From Paulinella micropora (lineage: Eukaryota > Cercozoa > Imbricatea > Euglyphida), in contig BJOX01000053.1 of NCBI GenBank assembly GCA_009731375.1, forward strand, positions 1,007,492 through 1,071,491: a DNA stretch of 64,000 nt. The letters are read 5' to 3'. Each line of letters opens with the position of its first letter. Position 1 is the stretch's first letter. The notes under the pieces were generated by a model. It made no database searches, was not told where the DNA came from, and was given only the letters and a program-made list of their open reading frames with translations. The translations under genes and the position numbers were made by a program. This document shows positions 41,487 through 53,095 of the stretch, one piece after another.

Positions 41487-41528
41487 GCGGTAGTGCGGTG
41501 GGGCGGTCCCATTTTACCGCATTACCGC
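41487..41528. repeat. Inverted repeat between integrase and right terminal repeat
   Basis: Arms gcggtagtgcggt (41487-41499) and accgcattaccgc (41516-41528) pair with one mismatch around a 16-nt loop. The position suggests a transcript 3'-end hairpin for the integrase or a replication-related structure near the terminus. The left end has no equivalent. Confidence 0.6.
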
Positions 41529-41539
41529 AAAAAATAAAA

Positions 41540-41673
41540 TGTAAAAACGGGGGGATAATGATGTTATCTCTTTATACGACAGACTGTGTAAAAAATAGCA
41601 TGCGATAGGGAAATTAAAAATGGGAAGGGGGGTTGGGGCCTTAGAAACAACCCCCCTTTCCTTCTCGTTTTTT
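41540..41673. repeat. Right terminal inverted repeat
   Basis: Starts TGTAAAAACGGGGGG and ends CTCGTTTTTT. It is the reverse complement of 19827-19960 with two mismatches. Protein-primed replication usually begins at such termini. Confidence 0.95.
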
Positions 41674-41679
41674 CACATG
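41674..41679. repeat. Target-site duplication, right (CACATG)
   Basis: Copy of 19821-19826, directly outside the right terminal repeat. Confidence 0.85.
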
Positions 41680-41825
41680 GCCTTTGCGAGGGAAACGCGT
41701 TGTAGGTGTTGCTTGTGTGGATCAAACACACTCACTTGCCATATTCTGCCTGTTGGAGTAGTAGTAGAACCAAACTTGCTGACCAAACCGAGGCTTGAGC
41801 CTCTAATCTTGGTGTCAGTCTCAAC
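41680..41825 (-). pseudogene. Host coding exon interrupted by the PLV
   Basis: On the minus strand, an open coding-like stretch (TDTKIRGSSLGLVSKFG, then GRIWQVSVFDPHKQHLQR, VSLAKAM) runs straight into the element. Removing the element and one CACATG copy joins it in frame to CLHASNKAKLPE at 19805-19820. Further coding-like residues follow there after a one-base frame change. It may be the 5' part of methyltransferase copy 2 or a separate gene; no family recognised. Confidence 0.45.
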
Positions 41826-41829
41826 ACAA

Positions 41830-43440
41830 GGCGGTTCGAGACAAATAGCTCAAGCTTCTCACTTACCCGCCAGTGCAAATGTTCAAACGCCTTGTTGGTA
41901 CTCTTGTCAGACATCAGCTCAAGTGACTTTGGAGAGTGTGGACACACAGCAACGAAGCAGAACTGTCCAAAAAGATTTTTTTGCTCAAGCAAAAAAAAAA
42001 ACGATTGGCCTGAAGCAAAACCCATGTTTTTTTTTCGAAATCATAACGAGGGGCCAGCCGATTCCATAAAAACAAAATGTTTGGGAAAGGGCCCATTGGT
42101 CAGTTCCAGACAATCGAACAAAGTGGTTTTGGGCAGTGGTGGCACCAGAAAAATGTTTTGGTTCCCACCGTTTCTGCTTTTATACATCTTCACATTGGAA
42201 ACCGCCAAAACAACTTTTCTCGTACCCTGAATGGTGCCACTGATGCCTCAAATGACAGTTTGGCCATTTATGCATAAAAGCTAATGGTGTAAAATGACCC
42301 TTTGAGGCATTCCCAAAATGTGCTTTTTTGAGATTCTTAGGCGCGGGTACCTTTCCTCACTGAGAAACCATTTTGAAGCGATGGCGAAAGAGCTTCAAAC
42401 CCTTCCTCATCGACCAGACTGCATGGTGATCTGCCAAACTGATCTGAAACTTCGTAAAAGTTTTACAAGTACACTGCCCAACCTCGCTGCTATGAGGTTG
42501 TTTCTTAGGAGATTTTATAGACATGTTCAAAGACTAACCAGAGGTCTTGCTTCTGGTGTGTCTGTAGGATCATAGTCCTCGACAAGGGGGCTGCCATCCT
42601 ATCTTACTACTACTACTACACGTGTGTGTGTGTGTATGTGCATGTGTACGTACAGGCTGCCCCAAGCAAACGGATTGCGCAATCTACAACGCAGGTTATT
42701 GCTTCCCCCCCTTCCCCCCCTCTCTCTCTCTCCACCAACATCACAACAATCACAACAAAAAAAGAGTTATATCAATAGCAGCAAAACATGTAACTAAATC
42801 AGTATCAAAATCACTCCACAAGCATGAAAAGAAATTGTTTGTTAAGGTGATTTTCTTGGTTTCTGATCGAAGCATGGTTAAAAACCTTTGCTCCAGACCG
42901 ACTTCATCGATTCTGGTCCAAAATGACAACTGTAAAAAATCAAGATGGGAGTTTTCGTAAGTTGGACAGCTTTCAAACCAGAACTTTGATTGGCAAAGGC
43001 AAACAATGTTTTGCATCTTTTTTCTTTTTCATCGTGCTTCAGCATGGTTTGTGAAATGGGAACTGGATCTTTGTTTTGAGCTGAAACATCGGTCTGAGTC
43101 GCGAAGGAATTCAAGTTTTGTCTGACGCGGGGAGAGTTTTACCTTTAAGGAGTTTCGATCGGCAGCGTAGCACTCGAATTCAAGAAATTAAAAACAAAAT
43201 TAAGGTGAAAACACGTGTTCAAACTTCAGTTTTTGCTGTTTATGATCAGAAAGCATGTCTGATCGTTCTGTCTGTCTTCTTGTTTGACAAAACCGGACTT
43301 GACGATGAAGTGCTTTTATGCATAAAAGCACAGCATTTTGTTTTTCAAATGTGATCCTTTTATGCATAAAAGTACAATATTGGAAAAACCAAATGAGTTG
43401 TTTTTACATAGGCAAATTGATCACCCCTCGTCTTTGCTTG
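41830..43440. other. Host region with palindromes, no confident gene
   Basis: No well-supported exon was found. It contains a (TG)n tract near 42620, the left copy of the flanking direct repeat (42120-42300), and palindrome copies at 42267-42280, 43311-43330 (a perfect 20-bp palindrome) and 43357-43372. Confidence 0.5.
42120..42300. repeat. Direct repeat flanking the 43.9-46.1 kb gene, left copy
   Basis: The sequence 'gtggtggcaccaga ... cgtttctgcttttat ... cattggaaac ... gatgcctca ... atgcataaaagct.atggtgt' recurs in the same orientation at about 46330-46500. Each copy has two palindrome positions; in this copy the first is decayed (tttatacat). Confidence 0.65.
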
Positions 43441-46400
43441 AGGACGAATCGTTCATGAAGTGAATCTGAAATGGATTGCCGTGCCACCGTGGTCGCCAAC
43501 GAACCACTTTGGTTTTTCCCCTACATGTACAACTTCAGTGCAGTTCAAGAACCCACAGGTTCAATTTCATGCATGAGTGGACCAAATGTTCCGCCAATGT
43601 AGATGAAAACTTGGCCCCAAGTGTACATGCTGTGCTTTGTCGGAGAAAAGCAACACAGAATGACTTGTGTTCTTCTTGTTAATTGAAGGAAGTTTTAGCA
43701 CTGTGCAAGTAGTGTCAAGTCAGACATGTGCTGTTAGTTTACATGAACGATCCCTTTTGAAGGAACCAAGTGGGACTTTATTTCTGCTTTGTTGGGTGAA
43801 TTCCAAAAATATTACATTCACGGACACATGTAACTGTGTTGCAAGTTTAAAGTCTCAAACTCTTGAGATCGGAAGCTTGTTTTGTTTGTGACTTGTGCAG
43901 ACAGGATGAAGCACGTCCAGACATGCTGCGGTCAACTTGGTTCGACAATTTTGCAACCAGTTTAAAGTTTAGAAATGTAGGTGTCCCAAGATATGGAACT
44001 GGGCCGTACAATTATGGACTCTGGACTGTTGTGGGACATTTCGAGTCGAAGGTTGCCCGGTCTCCAAACATGCTGATTGCTGCCTTCTAAGCAAATGCTT
44101 TTCCCGACGATTTGTTCAGCGATGCCGTTGTTCCACTTACACGCAACCAAATGCAGGAACTTGAAAGCAACAACCCACACTGTCTGGACTTTTTCGAATT
44201 GTCTGTGTCCAAGGACTCAAACAAAATTCCCTTGAGACTACCCGAGCACCTTTCAACCAATGGGCGCCCAGGCAACGAGGACACAGTGTTCAAGGGATTG
44301 CGGTTAGAAGACCAAAACATCGCTTCAAACAACGCTTTGATTCGCATGATGCAAAAGCTAGCGGCGGAGAGGAGAAGGGAAAACGCTGCTCGTTACAAGT
44401 TGTACACCGTTCATTTAAACATTTACAAAAGAATGTTCAAAGTAAGTTGTTGAGAAGCGTGTTGAGTTGTGAGATTGGTTTGTGGATGATTGTGTGTGTG
44501 TGTGTGTTTGTTTAACTTTGCTCGTTTGCTTGTTTGTTTCGTTTTTTTGTTTGGTTTGTTTCTAGTTTGTTTGTTGCTTAGTTGGTTCGTCTTTTGTTTG
44601 CTTTGATGGATGGTTCAGGCGGTGTACGACCAGAGTGGGGGCTTTGGACACATGAAGAGTTGGATGTGTATTTTCCTTGGGCACTGGTACATCCACAAGT
44701 TTCTTTGCATTTTTGATTTGGCGTGAGTACAAGCGGCAGGTCTTTGGTCCCTTGTGGCATGAATTGTTTCCATCAAAGAAATTTCGAACCAAACCACGTT
44801 TAAAAACCATTACCGCTATGATGGCGTACCTTCGTCTGGATTACCCGTATGTACGGGCTGACATCGTGGACACTTACTGTGACAACGCAACCCCACCAGC
44901 GCAAAAGCAGATGTCCGGAGGACTGCTTTCGTTGTTTGAATGGTTCATGCCTGTGGTACACCTTCCCCTTTCTTTCTGCACTTGAGTTTGATCTTTGCAT
45001 GAACAGGCGCAGGACCTTGGCTGTGTGATTCGCGAAAACATGCCTTTTCAAGTTTTTATGTACCTTCACAGATCACTGCACGTTCTTCTGCACTTCAAAC
45101 CGAACGAGTACACTCATGTTTTGTGCGTGCACTTGTTGATGTTAAACTATTGGCGTCATCACAATCATCCAGCATGGCAGGCTTTTCAGCATGACCCCCG
45201 AATCTTCTCTGAGGAGAAGTGCGAAGCCAACCTGAGCATTGTAGCGGACCCAATGCGTTTTGATCTTTAACATGTGGAGAAAACATTGTTGCTGGTAACC
45301 AACAGTCGACACAATCTTCATGAAAGTTGTACAGACAGTGGTGGACAAAAGATCGAGCCAAGGGGCCCCGAAGTTGTAGTCGCGTACAATTTTTTGTTGG
45401 AGCTTGTATACAAGATTAAGCTCGGCACGGCAACCATGTACCCTGTTGGTGCTGCTCAAGACTGGGACTCACAGGATGAGATGAAAAAGAGGTTAGCACC
45501 GTTTGGCCTCAAGCTGCAAGCGTCCATGAAAGTCATGCCAAAGTTTGAACAAAATGTACTTCGATGTCGGCGCCTCACTGTCTTGAACTGGCTTGTAACT
45601 GTTCCGGCGGCAATCGAGGACGGCGTAGTTCACAATCCAGACGAAAAGAGTGAAGGAGTCGGGGCACAGGTTCACGGGAATCAACAGCTTGCTCGAGCTA
45701 ACAGCGGTGTGTCATCGGTGGGGTTGTCAAGCCAAGGTTCGGCGCATCAACAGCAAAATGAAAACAAAGGAAGTGCCGCAACTGGCAACTCTGCAGCCCA
45801 CATGTTGCCTCGTAGGCGCCGGAGGCGCCTTGAAGGTGATGATGGACAGGCACAAGAAGAAGGGGATGAAACTGAAGGGATGGCAAACAGTGACACCGAG
45901 TTCACGTCGGACAGCGACAACGAAGATGATTCTGATGCATGGCAGGAATCTGCATCTAGCCAGCAGTCGTCTGCTGGCGCAAGCCAGCAATCCTTGCGGC
46001 CGCCCGTCCGAGCTGCTGCACGAGCAGCAAGAGGAAACACTTGGATGGCACGCTACGCGGGAGATTACGACACTGATTCAACTAGTTCTAGGCGTGGCCA
46101 TGCAGAGTAATTTCTTGACTTAGTACTTTTTTGTAAAATTTAAACAGTAAGTGTTTGCACAGTCTGTCTAGTGAGTGTTTGGACATTTCCGGCAAGGACA
46201 GGAACTCTCAGTTTTCACCCCCGGAAACTCATCCGAAGTAAGAGAATCATTTTTATGCATATTTTCAAATTTGGCATTTTCCAACTTGAGAGGCTTCCGA
46301 GCAATGGAAAGAATGAAAATGGTTTTGTGCTGTGGTGGCACCAGACACAGAAAATGGTACCGACCGTTTCTGCTTTTATGCATAAAAGCTACACATTGGA

Positions 46401-46481
46401 AACCTGCAAAACGATTTTTTGCGTACCTTGACTAGTGCCACCTGATGCCTCAATAACAATTGAGTCTTTTATGCATAAAAG
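42267..46481. repeat. Dispersed 16-bp palindrome, right block
   Basis: Copies of CTTTTATGCATAAAAG or close variants lie at 42267-42280, 43311-43330, 43357-43372, 46372-46389 and 46466-46481. A half copy is near 46250. All are in non-coding sequence, as in the left block. Confidence 0.85.
43863..46110 (+). CDS. Multi-exon host or transposon-related gene, unrecognised
   Basis: Coding stretches: 43863-44090 (STWFDNFATSLKFRNVGVPR, YNYGLWTVVGHFESK), 44098-44440, 44618-44690 (VYDQSGGFGHMKSWMCIFLG), 44725-44955, 45003-45270 and 45274-46110. GT-AG junctions can be placed between several of them, such as the intron from about 44441 to a TTCAG before 44620. The C-terminal 150 residues are Ser/Glu/Asp-rich and disordered with an RRRRRR cluster. 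No catalytic motif is recognised. The lengthy helical body and flanking direct repeats would suit a transposon-encoded protein, but this is inference. Confidence 0.5.
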
Positions 46482-46500
46482 CTCATGGTGTGAAAGTGTT
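46330..46500. repeat. Direct repeat flanking the 43.9-46.1 kb gene, right copy
   Basis: Second copy of the repeat at 42120-42300, same orientation, with both palindromes intact. Confidence 0.65.
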
Positions 46501-46785
46501 GAAGTGGTACTTGAATGGACCGGTGCATGTATGGATGTTAAAGAAAAAAATTTCTTACTAGAAATGTCATAAAAACCTAGTAGGAGCCGTTGGAAATCGC
46601 AGTACAGTGGCAGGACCAAGAATATCTGTGGCAAGCATGGAATTGTCGTATTTTTGTCGAGCGTAACCGTGCCACTTTTCTGTTGAAGGCATAATGCCTC
46701 TCCTTCCAGACTAAGTGCAACTGACTCGTAGTAAAGCTGCTGACGCAGAGTTCCGACCGCAAATCAAGGCCGCGAGTCGATAACT

Positions 46786-46987
46786 TGTTAGACCACTATT
46801 ATTAATATAATGACCTATGATAGCTACAACACCCTATCAGCAGTACTACAGCTTTAACAAGAAAAGGCGTCAACAGAACACGCCACGTAACTTGACTGGC
46901 AGGATCGTAAGTAATGGCTCTACCGACACCCGGCGTTACTCTGATACGGCCGGTCCTTAATGATTAATTAGGAAAATAGTTCCAACA
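46786..46987. repeat. Putative solo LTR
   Basis: Starts TGTTAGACC and ends TTCCAACA, with an internal 'aatggctctaccgacaccc' and 'gatacggccggtcc' resembling the LTR at 3418-3604. No internal retrotransposon genes adjoin it, so it is probably a solo LTR. Confidence 0.5.
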
Positions 46988-47019
46988 GCATCTAAAGTAG
47001 CAGTCTTCCTTGCTTTTTA

Positions 47020-47240
47020 CTTTATTTTTTCCCAGACTGAATTAAACAACTCCAACTGCTACACAACTCCTATTCCACTTGAAATATTCTAGTTAGTTCT
47101 CAGAATTTGCATTGTTTCGCAAGGGACAAGTATATAGTATGTCAAGTAAGCATACTGAATAATCTGGAATTGACAATCCCAGTGTCTTTTGGTACCTTTC
47201 CTGACCTCCGAAGTATTTTGAGGTCAATTGACAGCCGTGT
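47020..47240. repeat. Dispersed retroelement-like repeat, copy 3
   Basis: Closely similar to 717-955 (gactgaattaaacaactcca ... tttcgcaagggacaag ... aagtattttgaggtca), same orientation. Nothing else is recognised between 47241 and 47570. Confidence 0.65.
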
Positions 47241-47572
47241 GTGTATTCAATTGATTGCCGGTTGGTAATTTCCTCGCAGGATGCTAGTCAAGACTTACAA
47301 TAGTAGACCGGGTGCGCCGGCATACTAGGAGAGTGCAACAGAGAGGCAGAATTGAAGCAAGAACTGTGGCCAGGTTTGGATCAACTGTGTCCACCAAAGT
47401 GCAACAGAGAGGACATCTTGAACGACAAAAAAAAAGAAGCAGCAACCCAGCAACCCAAGAGTTGGGTTCAGAAGTGAGCAGCTGGCCGTTGAGCAGGGAC
47501 GAGAAAAGAGTTCCACAACACCTCACTCTGTGTCGTGTTAACTCGGCCGGTCCTATTACATCAGTGCTTGCG

Positions 47573-47578
47573 TTATAT

Positions 47579-47612
<34 letters not shown>

Positions 47613-47706
47613 ATATACATAATGTATATATATAGTAGTAGTAGTAGTAGTAGTAGTAGTAGCAGCAGCAGCAGCAGATTCACCTCTTAAACTAGTAGTA
47701 GTAGTG

Positions 47707-47758
<52 letters not shown>

Positions 47759-47762
47759 TGTT
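47573..47762. repeat. (TA)n, (GTA)n and (GCA)n microsatellites
   Basis: A TA/TACATA tract is followed by two GTA arrays with a short GCA array and unique spacer between them. Predicted Thr- or Ser-rich frames here are artefacts. Confidence 0.95.
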
Positions 47763-48558
47763 AGAGATCATGGTTTTCAGGTAGAGCGAAGATCGCGAAA
47801 AGGGGTCTGAGCAAGAATCATCATCATAAGACTACGAATGGCAAGTTTCTATTAATTAAAAGAATCCCTGCGCTGCAGCTTGAAATACAATCACACACTC
47901 GTAGAAGTCACTGTCACACGCTTCATATCACGTTGACTTCATTCTCATAACTCTTTATTTATTTCCTTAAGACACACCTTGGATTGGTCACTATGTACAC
48001 AAACTGCAATATTTCAAAAGAGATTAAGAACATAACACTAGACAGAGGAAATCGAGCAGCACCTATTGATGTCAGATGGAGAGACTCAGCCATTCAACAC
48101 TGAGGAAAACAGAAAAGAAGTGACTGTCCACGCGCAAACAAAAGATCACAGATCCAGAGCTTTCTCAAAATTGACGATGTCGGAAGGCGGGCGCTCGCCG
48201 TTGGCTATCTGGTTAATGGTCGTAAACAAAGGAAACTTGGACTCCTGCAACAGCCATATCAAGCTAGTGAGTTGGGGACAGAGCCAAGGCAGAAATAGAC
48301 TGAAGCAGAAACAGAGAGAGAGAGAGACAAAGAGATCGATTGAAGGACACACAGGAAAACACACATACAAGTGTTAAAAACACACGCATATACGCAAAAA
48401 TGCCTACGCGTAACCAACAACAACAATAACAAACCAACCAGAGAGATGGGGTGAGGGGTTTAGGAGCACACGATACAAACAGAGCGAGCGAGCGAGTGAG
48501 CAAAAGAAAGAAAGAAAACAAGGAAAGAGAGAAAGAAAGAAAGAAAGATGGAGAGCGT

Positions 48559-48606
<48 letters not shown>

Positions 48607-48721
48607 AAAGAGAGAGAGAGAGAGAGAGCAGGGAAATAAGGTAGGGGAGGTGAGTGTGTGAGGGCAAGAAGGCGAGGTGCGGGCTGCAGCAGTGCGGAGC
48701 AGCGGGGAGAGGGGAAACGAC
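47763..48721. other. Non-coding stretch with (GA)n and (GAAA)n
   Basis: No supported gene. A purine-rich GA/GAAA tract occupies about 48500-48632. The stretch probably includes the 3' end and downstream region of the GPD gene. Confidence 0.5.
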
Positions 48722-49977
48722 CAGATTCTGCCTGCGCAGCACCGCCTGCACCTCTTGTGAACTGAGGAAACCTACCACCCAACAAAGCATAGGCGGCAAA
48801 TACGACGGGAAAGAGGCGGAGAGAAAGGCAGGTGGATGGTACCTTGAAGTTTTTGTCCGTTTAGCAACTCGGCCTGCAAAATTGCAAGGCAAAAGAAGAT
48901 ACAATATAACCCCAGCCAATATGCACAGAGTCTGGGATGCAGTCACAAGTAGAAAAGTGTGCACTATGTTGCAAAGATGTGGCGGCTGCGCAGCACCTCG
49001 AGCTGTTCGAAGGACTTCTTGCCGCCGGCCCGTACAAAAGCCTCCGCCACCTTCCGGTTCCGACCGCCGTAGCAGGTGGTGATGAGGTCCGCCACGCCCG
49101 CGCTCTCGAAGAAGGTCTCTGTCTTCACCGAAGGGAAGTACATCTTGGCAAGGGCCATCATCTCCAGCAGCCCTGCAGGATGCAACCATAGGCTGGAATT
49201 GGATGCATGAGGTTGAGAGCGTCATACATGTTGAGTCAAGAAAAAAAAAACTTAGTTTAAAATGCCTGTATCGTTCATCACACAGCGTGCCTCAGACGTC
49301 CTATACAGAGGTCGTCATCACTTTCTCGAGACACCGTTGCAAAAAAGCTCACAGAGAACTTGGCGACTGGGCACCGTCTAGGACAGGTTGGACGGGCTAA
49401 TGCGGACGTGGAGCTGAACGGTGTGCACCTTGCTTCCTCCTCTCTCTCTCTCTCTCTCATGCGACTCTTGATTAAGTTTACTGAATGCTTCCGGAGCTCA
49501 GGCATGCGCTTACGAATAAGATTGGTCTGCATTCTCAGATTTTGCGTTTTACCTATACGTATGATGGAGGCCTTGGTGTTGCTGCCCATGTCGAGCCCAT
49601 CCACGAAGCCCGCCCCTGTGCACACAGCATGCCCATCAACACTAGCCATCTCAGACCTGTCTGAAGGGCAGGGCCAGTCCCAGGCTAAGCCATTCCTCGA
49701 CATTTTTTATCATGCAAGGTGAAAAGTAAAGCGGAATGCAGGAGAAAGAGAAGCGGAAAGAAAAGAGAAGGATTGTGGGCAGGCACTAAGGTGTAGAGAG
49801 GTGCTGACCGAGCGCCACGATGTTTTTCAACGTCCCACTGATTTCACAACCTTCCTAAGCACAGTACAGACCCTTGTCTGTTCCGCACTTGTGCCTCACT
49901 CTAATGAACCGATGTTCTCTCTAGATGTATATGCGATGTAATATATAATCCCTTTCTCCTTTCTTTCTTTCTTTCTT

Positions 49978-50020
<43 letters not shown>

Positions 50021-51286
50021 TCGCTCGCTCGCTTACTCACACATCAACTACTTTCGTTTCACTCTTTTTCTGATCCATTTTCATTTTGAGCAGTAAAGTA
50101 CAACCCTGCTCTCAAGTGCCCAGCGCCGTTGCAGAACACTGGTGTCCAAATAGAGGAGTAAATACTGGCGACAGGCAGCAGCGGCAGATGGCACAGGTGA
50201 AGACAGCAGGAAGCAAGACAAATAGCGGACAGAAAAGAGATGGAGTAAAGGAGCTAGTAGCAGGAAGACTGACCGGGTCGTTGATGGTGCGGACGCGGAA
50301 GTAGGGCGTGTTGAAGGCCTGCTGCCATAGTCTGCCCGAAGCAGGGTTTCTATAACCCACCGTCGCCTCAGTGAACTTTTCCTGAGCAATCTAAGCACGA
50401 ATATGCATTTCATAGGCAAACTGAACTTGATGACGTCTCGCGTGAGTCCACGGAAAGCGAATAGAGAGGTAGGGAGCATGGAAATGCGTGTTGAGCGTAC
50501 AGTTGCAAAGTTGCGGTAGCGCTAGGCTTTTGCTGGAAGTATTGACCGAGATAAGGCATGCACATGACTTTTGCCGGTGGGTGGTGGCAGTGGTGGCACG
50601 TGTTGATGGACGGCCTGGTGGTAGGCAGTGAAGGACGGTGTGCGGCGTGCTGGCTATACCTCATTGGCTACGTTAGCACCCATCAGCACGGAGCAGTCCA
50701 GCCCCAGCTCTTTCCTGTACAGACATGCATGACCATACACAGCTGATCAACAGGCCGACATTTGCACCATAATTATTGAATTCCTTGCAGCATATAAAGA
50801 ATTGAATGCGAGTCGAGAGGGGAGTTGAGAGACTTGATGACTAAGGACATGAGCTGAAAGCCATGCTGGTCCACGTTAGTGCCTATCCAAGACACGTGAC
50901 CTCGTCATGCACGCACGCAGCAGCAACCACGTATTGCTTACAGCAAGGACCAGACCTTTGATGAGGGAGATGGCGCGAGCGTGCGGGCTGTAAGCAAACA
51001 GGTACCAGACAGCATGAAGCACACAAGCACTGCAAGAACGGCTGCCAACACCCAGACTAAATAATGAGGACTACACAGCACAACTCTTGCCAAACAAGTG
51101 CGAACAAATTGCAAGATTCTCCAGCGCCATCCCAAAAGACATGGAAGACATGGCAAGTTCCAAGCAGAGCCGATGCTCAGACTGTGCCCACATAGCCAGA
51201 CAGCTCAACAATCTACCCCTACTCTTGAGGCGCCTACGTTGGGGTGCGCAGACGGGCGCACGACCTTCTCTCTCGCTCTCCGCTTC

Positions 51287-51318
<32 letters not shown>

Positions 51319-51338
51319 GCCTCTCTCTCTCTCTCTCT

Positions 51339-51369
<31 letters not shown>

Positions 51370-52061
51370 NNNNNNNNNNGTCCGCGCAGCTTGTTGACCA
51401 CCTCCTCAATGAACTGGTGCGGAAACACAAAGATCAGCATCGTGGCGCCCTCCACCGCTTTCAGCAGATCGCCCTGCCACGTGGCACAGTCACCAAACAC
51501 TGCAGCGCAATCTGCCGCTATTGATGTCGCTTCTAGCTAGCCTTTCTTGTGCCTTCAGTCATGCCTGGCAATAGGGTGGTGCGGTCTGCGCTTGGGATCC
51601 GGGGCCAGGCTGTACCTCTGCGCGCACATTGGGTCCCAACTTGTAACCCGGACAATATTTGACGTTCTCGTTCTATGAAACAGCAGGAATAGGACAAATA
51701 AATAGGAGTAAAACACACGTGCGATTAAGATCACCTTGTAGATGCAGCGTATACTTATATGTATGTGCATGCGACGTTTGCGAATACATTATGGAATGGA
51801 ACTCCATGAACAACGTCGATTATAAAGTCTTATGCATTCATACTTTGAGTTTCTGCTTCGCTGTCTAGCGAGACATATCTGCCCACCTCTTCATTGATCA
51901 CGTCAACCAGGTTGCGCTCCCGTCCGTGGTGCGTGATAGTCTCCGAGTTGACCCACATGACCACGTCGTCGTGGAACTGCGTGTGCCGTAGCGCGTTCTG
52001 CCCCACGATGCGCGCCGCCGTGCTGCCCCAATTGCCGCTACCAATCACCGCGATCCTCTCC
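48722..52061 (-). CDS. GPD1: NAD-dependent glycerol-3-phosphate dehydrogenase, multi-exon
   Basis: Exons on the minus strand (upper to lower): 52061-51887 ([18 protein letters not shown]), 51672-51616 ([19 protein letters not shown]), 51473-51380 ([20 protein letters not shown], cut by a gap at 51370-51379), 50987-50942 ([11 protein letters not shown]), 50882-50834, 50714-50660 ([13 protein letters not shown]), 50381-50274, 49854-49809 ([13 protein letters not shown]), 49615-49553 ([16 protein letters not shown]), 49172-48997 ([20 protein letters not shown]), 48873-48843 ([10 protein letters not shown]) and tentatively 48753-48722. Nearly all have AG/GT borders. The enzyme reduces dihydroxyacetone phosphate to glycerol 3-phosphate for lipid synthesis, glycerol production or redox balance. 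One junction (50942/50882) is off by one base, perhaps an assembly error. The 3' end is incomplete. The introns lack the palindrome. Confidence 0.88.
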
Positions 52062-52965
<904 letters not shown>

Positions 52966-53095
52966 GCCAGATCACAGTCAACAGCAACCATGGGCTTTCA
53001 CGCGCTCAGAATGTGCAGGACGATGCAAATCCTGGCTTAGAGTGGTGCTACAGCTGTGAACACGTGAGTCACGTGGCTCGCGGACAGCGGGGGTG

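Larger units (their letters stand above)
19827..41673. mobile_element. Integrated Polinton-like virus, 21.8 kb, complete
   Basis: The element is bounded by 134-bp inverted repeats and a 6-bp duplication. It is visibly more AT-rich than its flanks and densely packed with some 20 short-spaced intronless genes on both strands. It has the core set of the Polinton/PLV/virophage group: PolB, integrase, packaging ATPase, cysteine protease, double jelly-roll capsid protein and penton-like protein. The large fibre, class 3 lipase and PolB-helicase fit a Polinton-like virus better than a classical animal Polinton. All core frames look intact except one small gene with an A-run frame break, so it may be a recently integrated, possibly active provirus of a protist. 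Confidence 0.9.

Noticed and set aside
19827-41673. Assignment to classical virophages or to animal Polintons/adintoviruses
   Set aside because: The core genes are shared by all these groups. The PolB-helicase, lipase and S74 fibre favour a PLV, but without phylogeny the finer placement is not safe.
41732-42025. 97-residue minus-strand ORF at the right PLV flank
   Set aside because: The overlapping frame (GRIWQVSVFDPHKQHLQR) looks more coding and joins the sequence on the other side of the element.
43118-43682. Plus-strand ORFs with DAGRVLPLRSFD or RTHRFNFMHEW
   Set aside because: They run across palindrome copies and lack homology or splice support; left as unannotated host DNA.
48264-49225. 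Long minus-strand ORFs rich in SLSLSL
   Set aside because: They read through (GA)n and overlap real GPD exons in the wrong frame.
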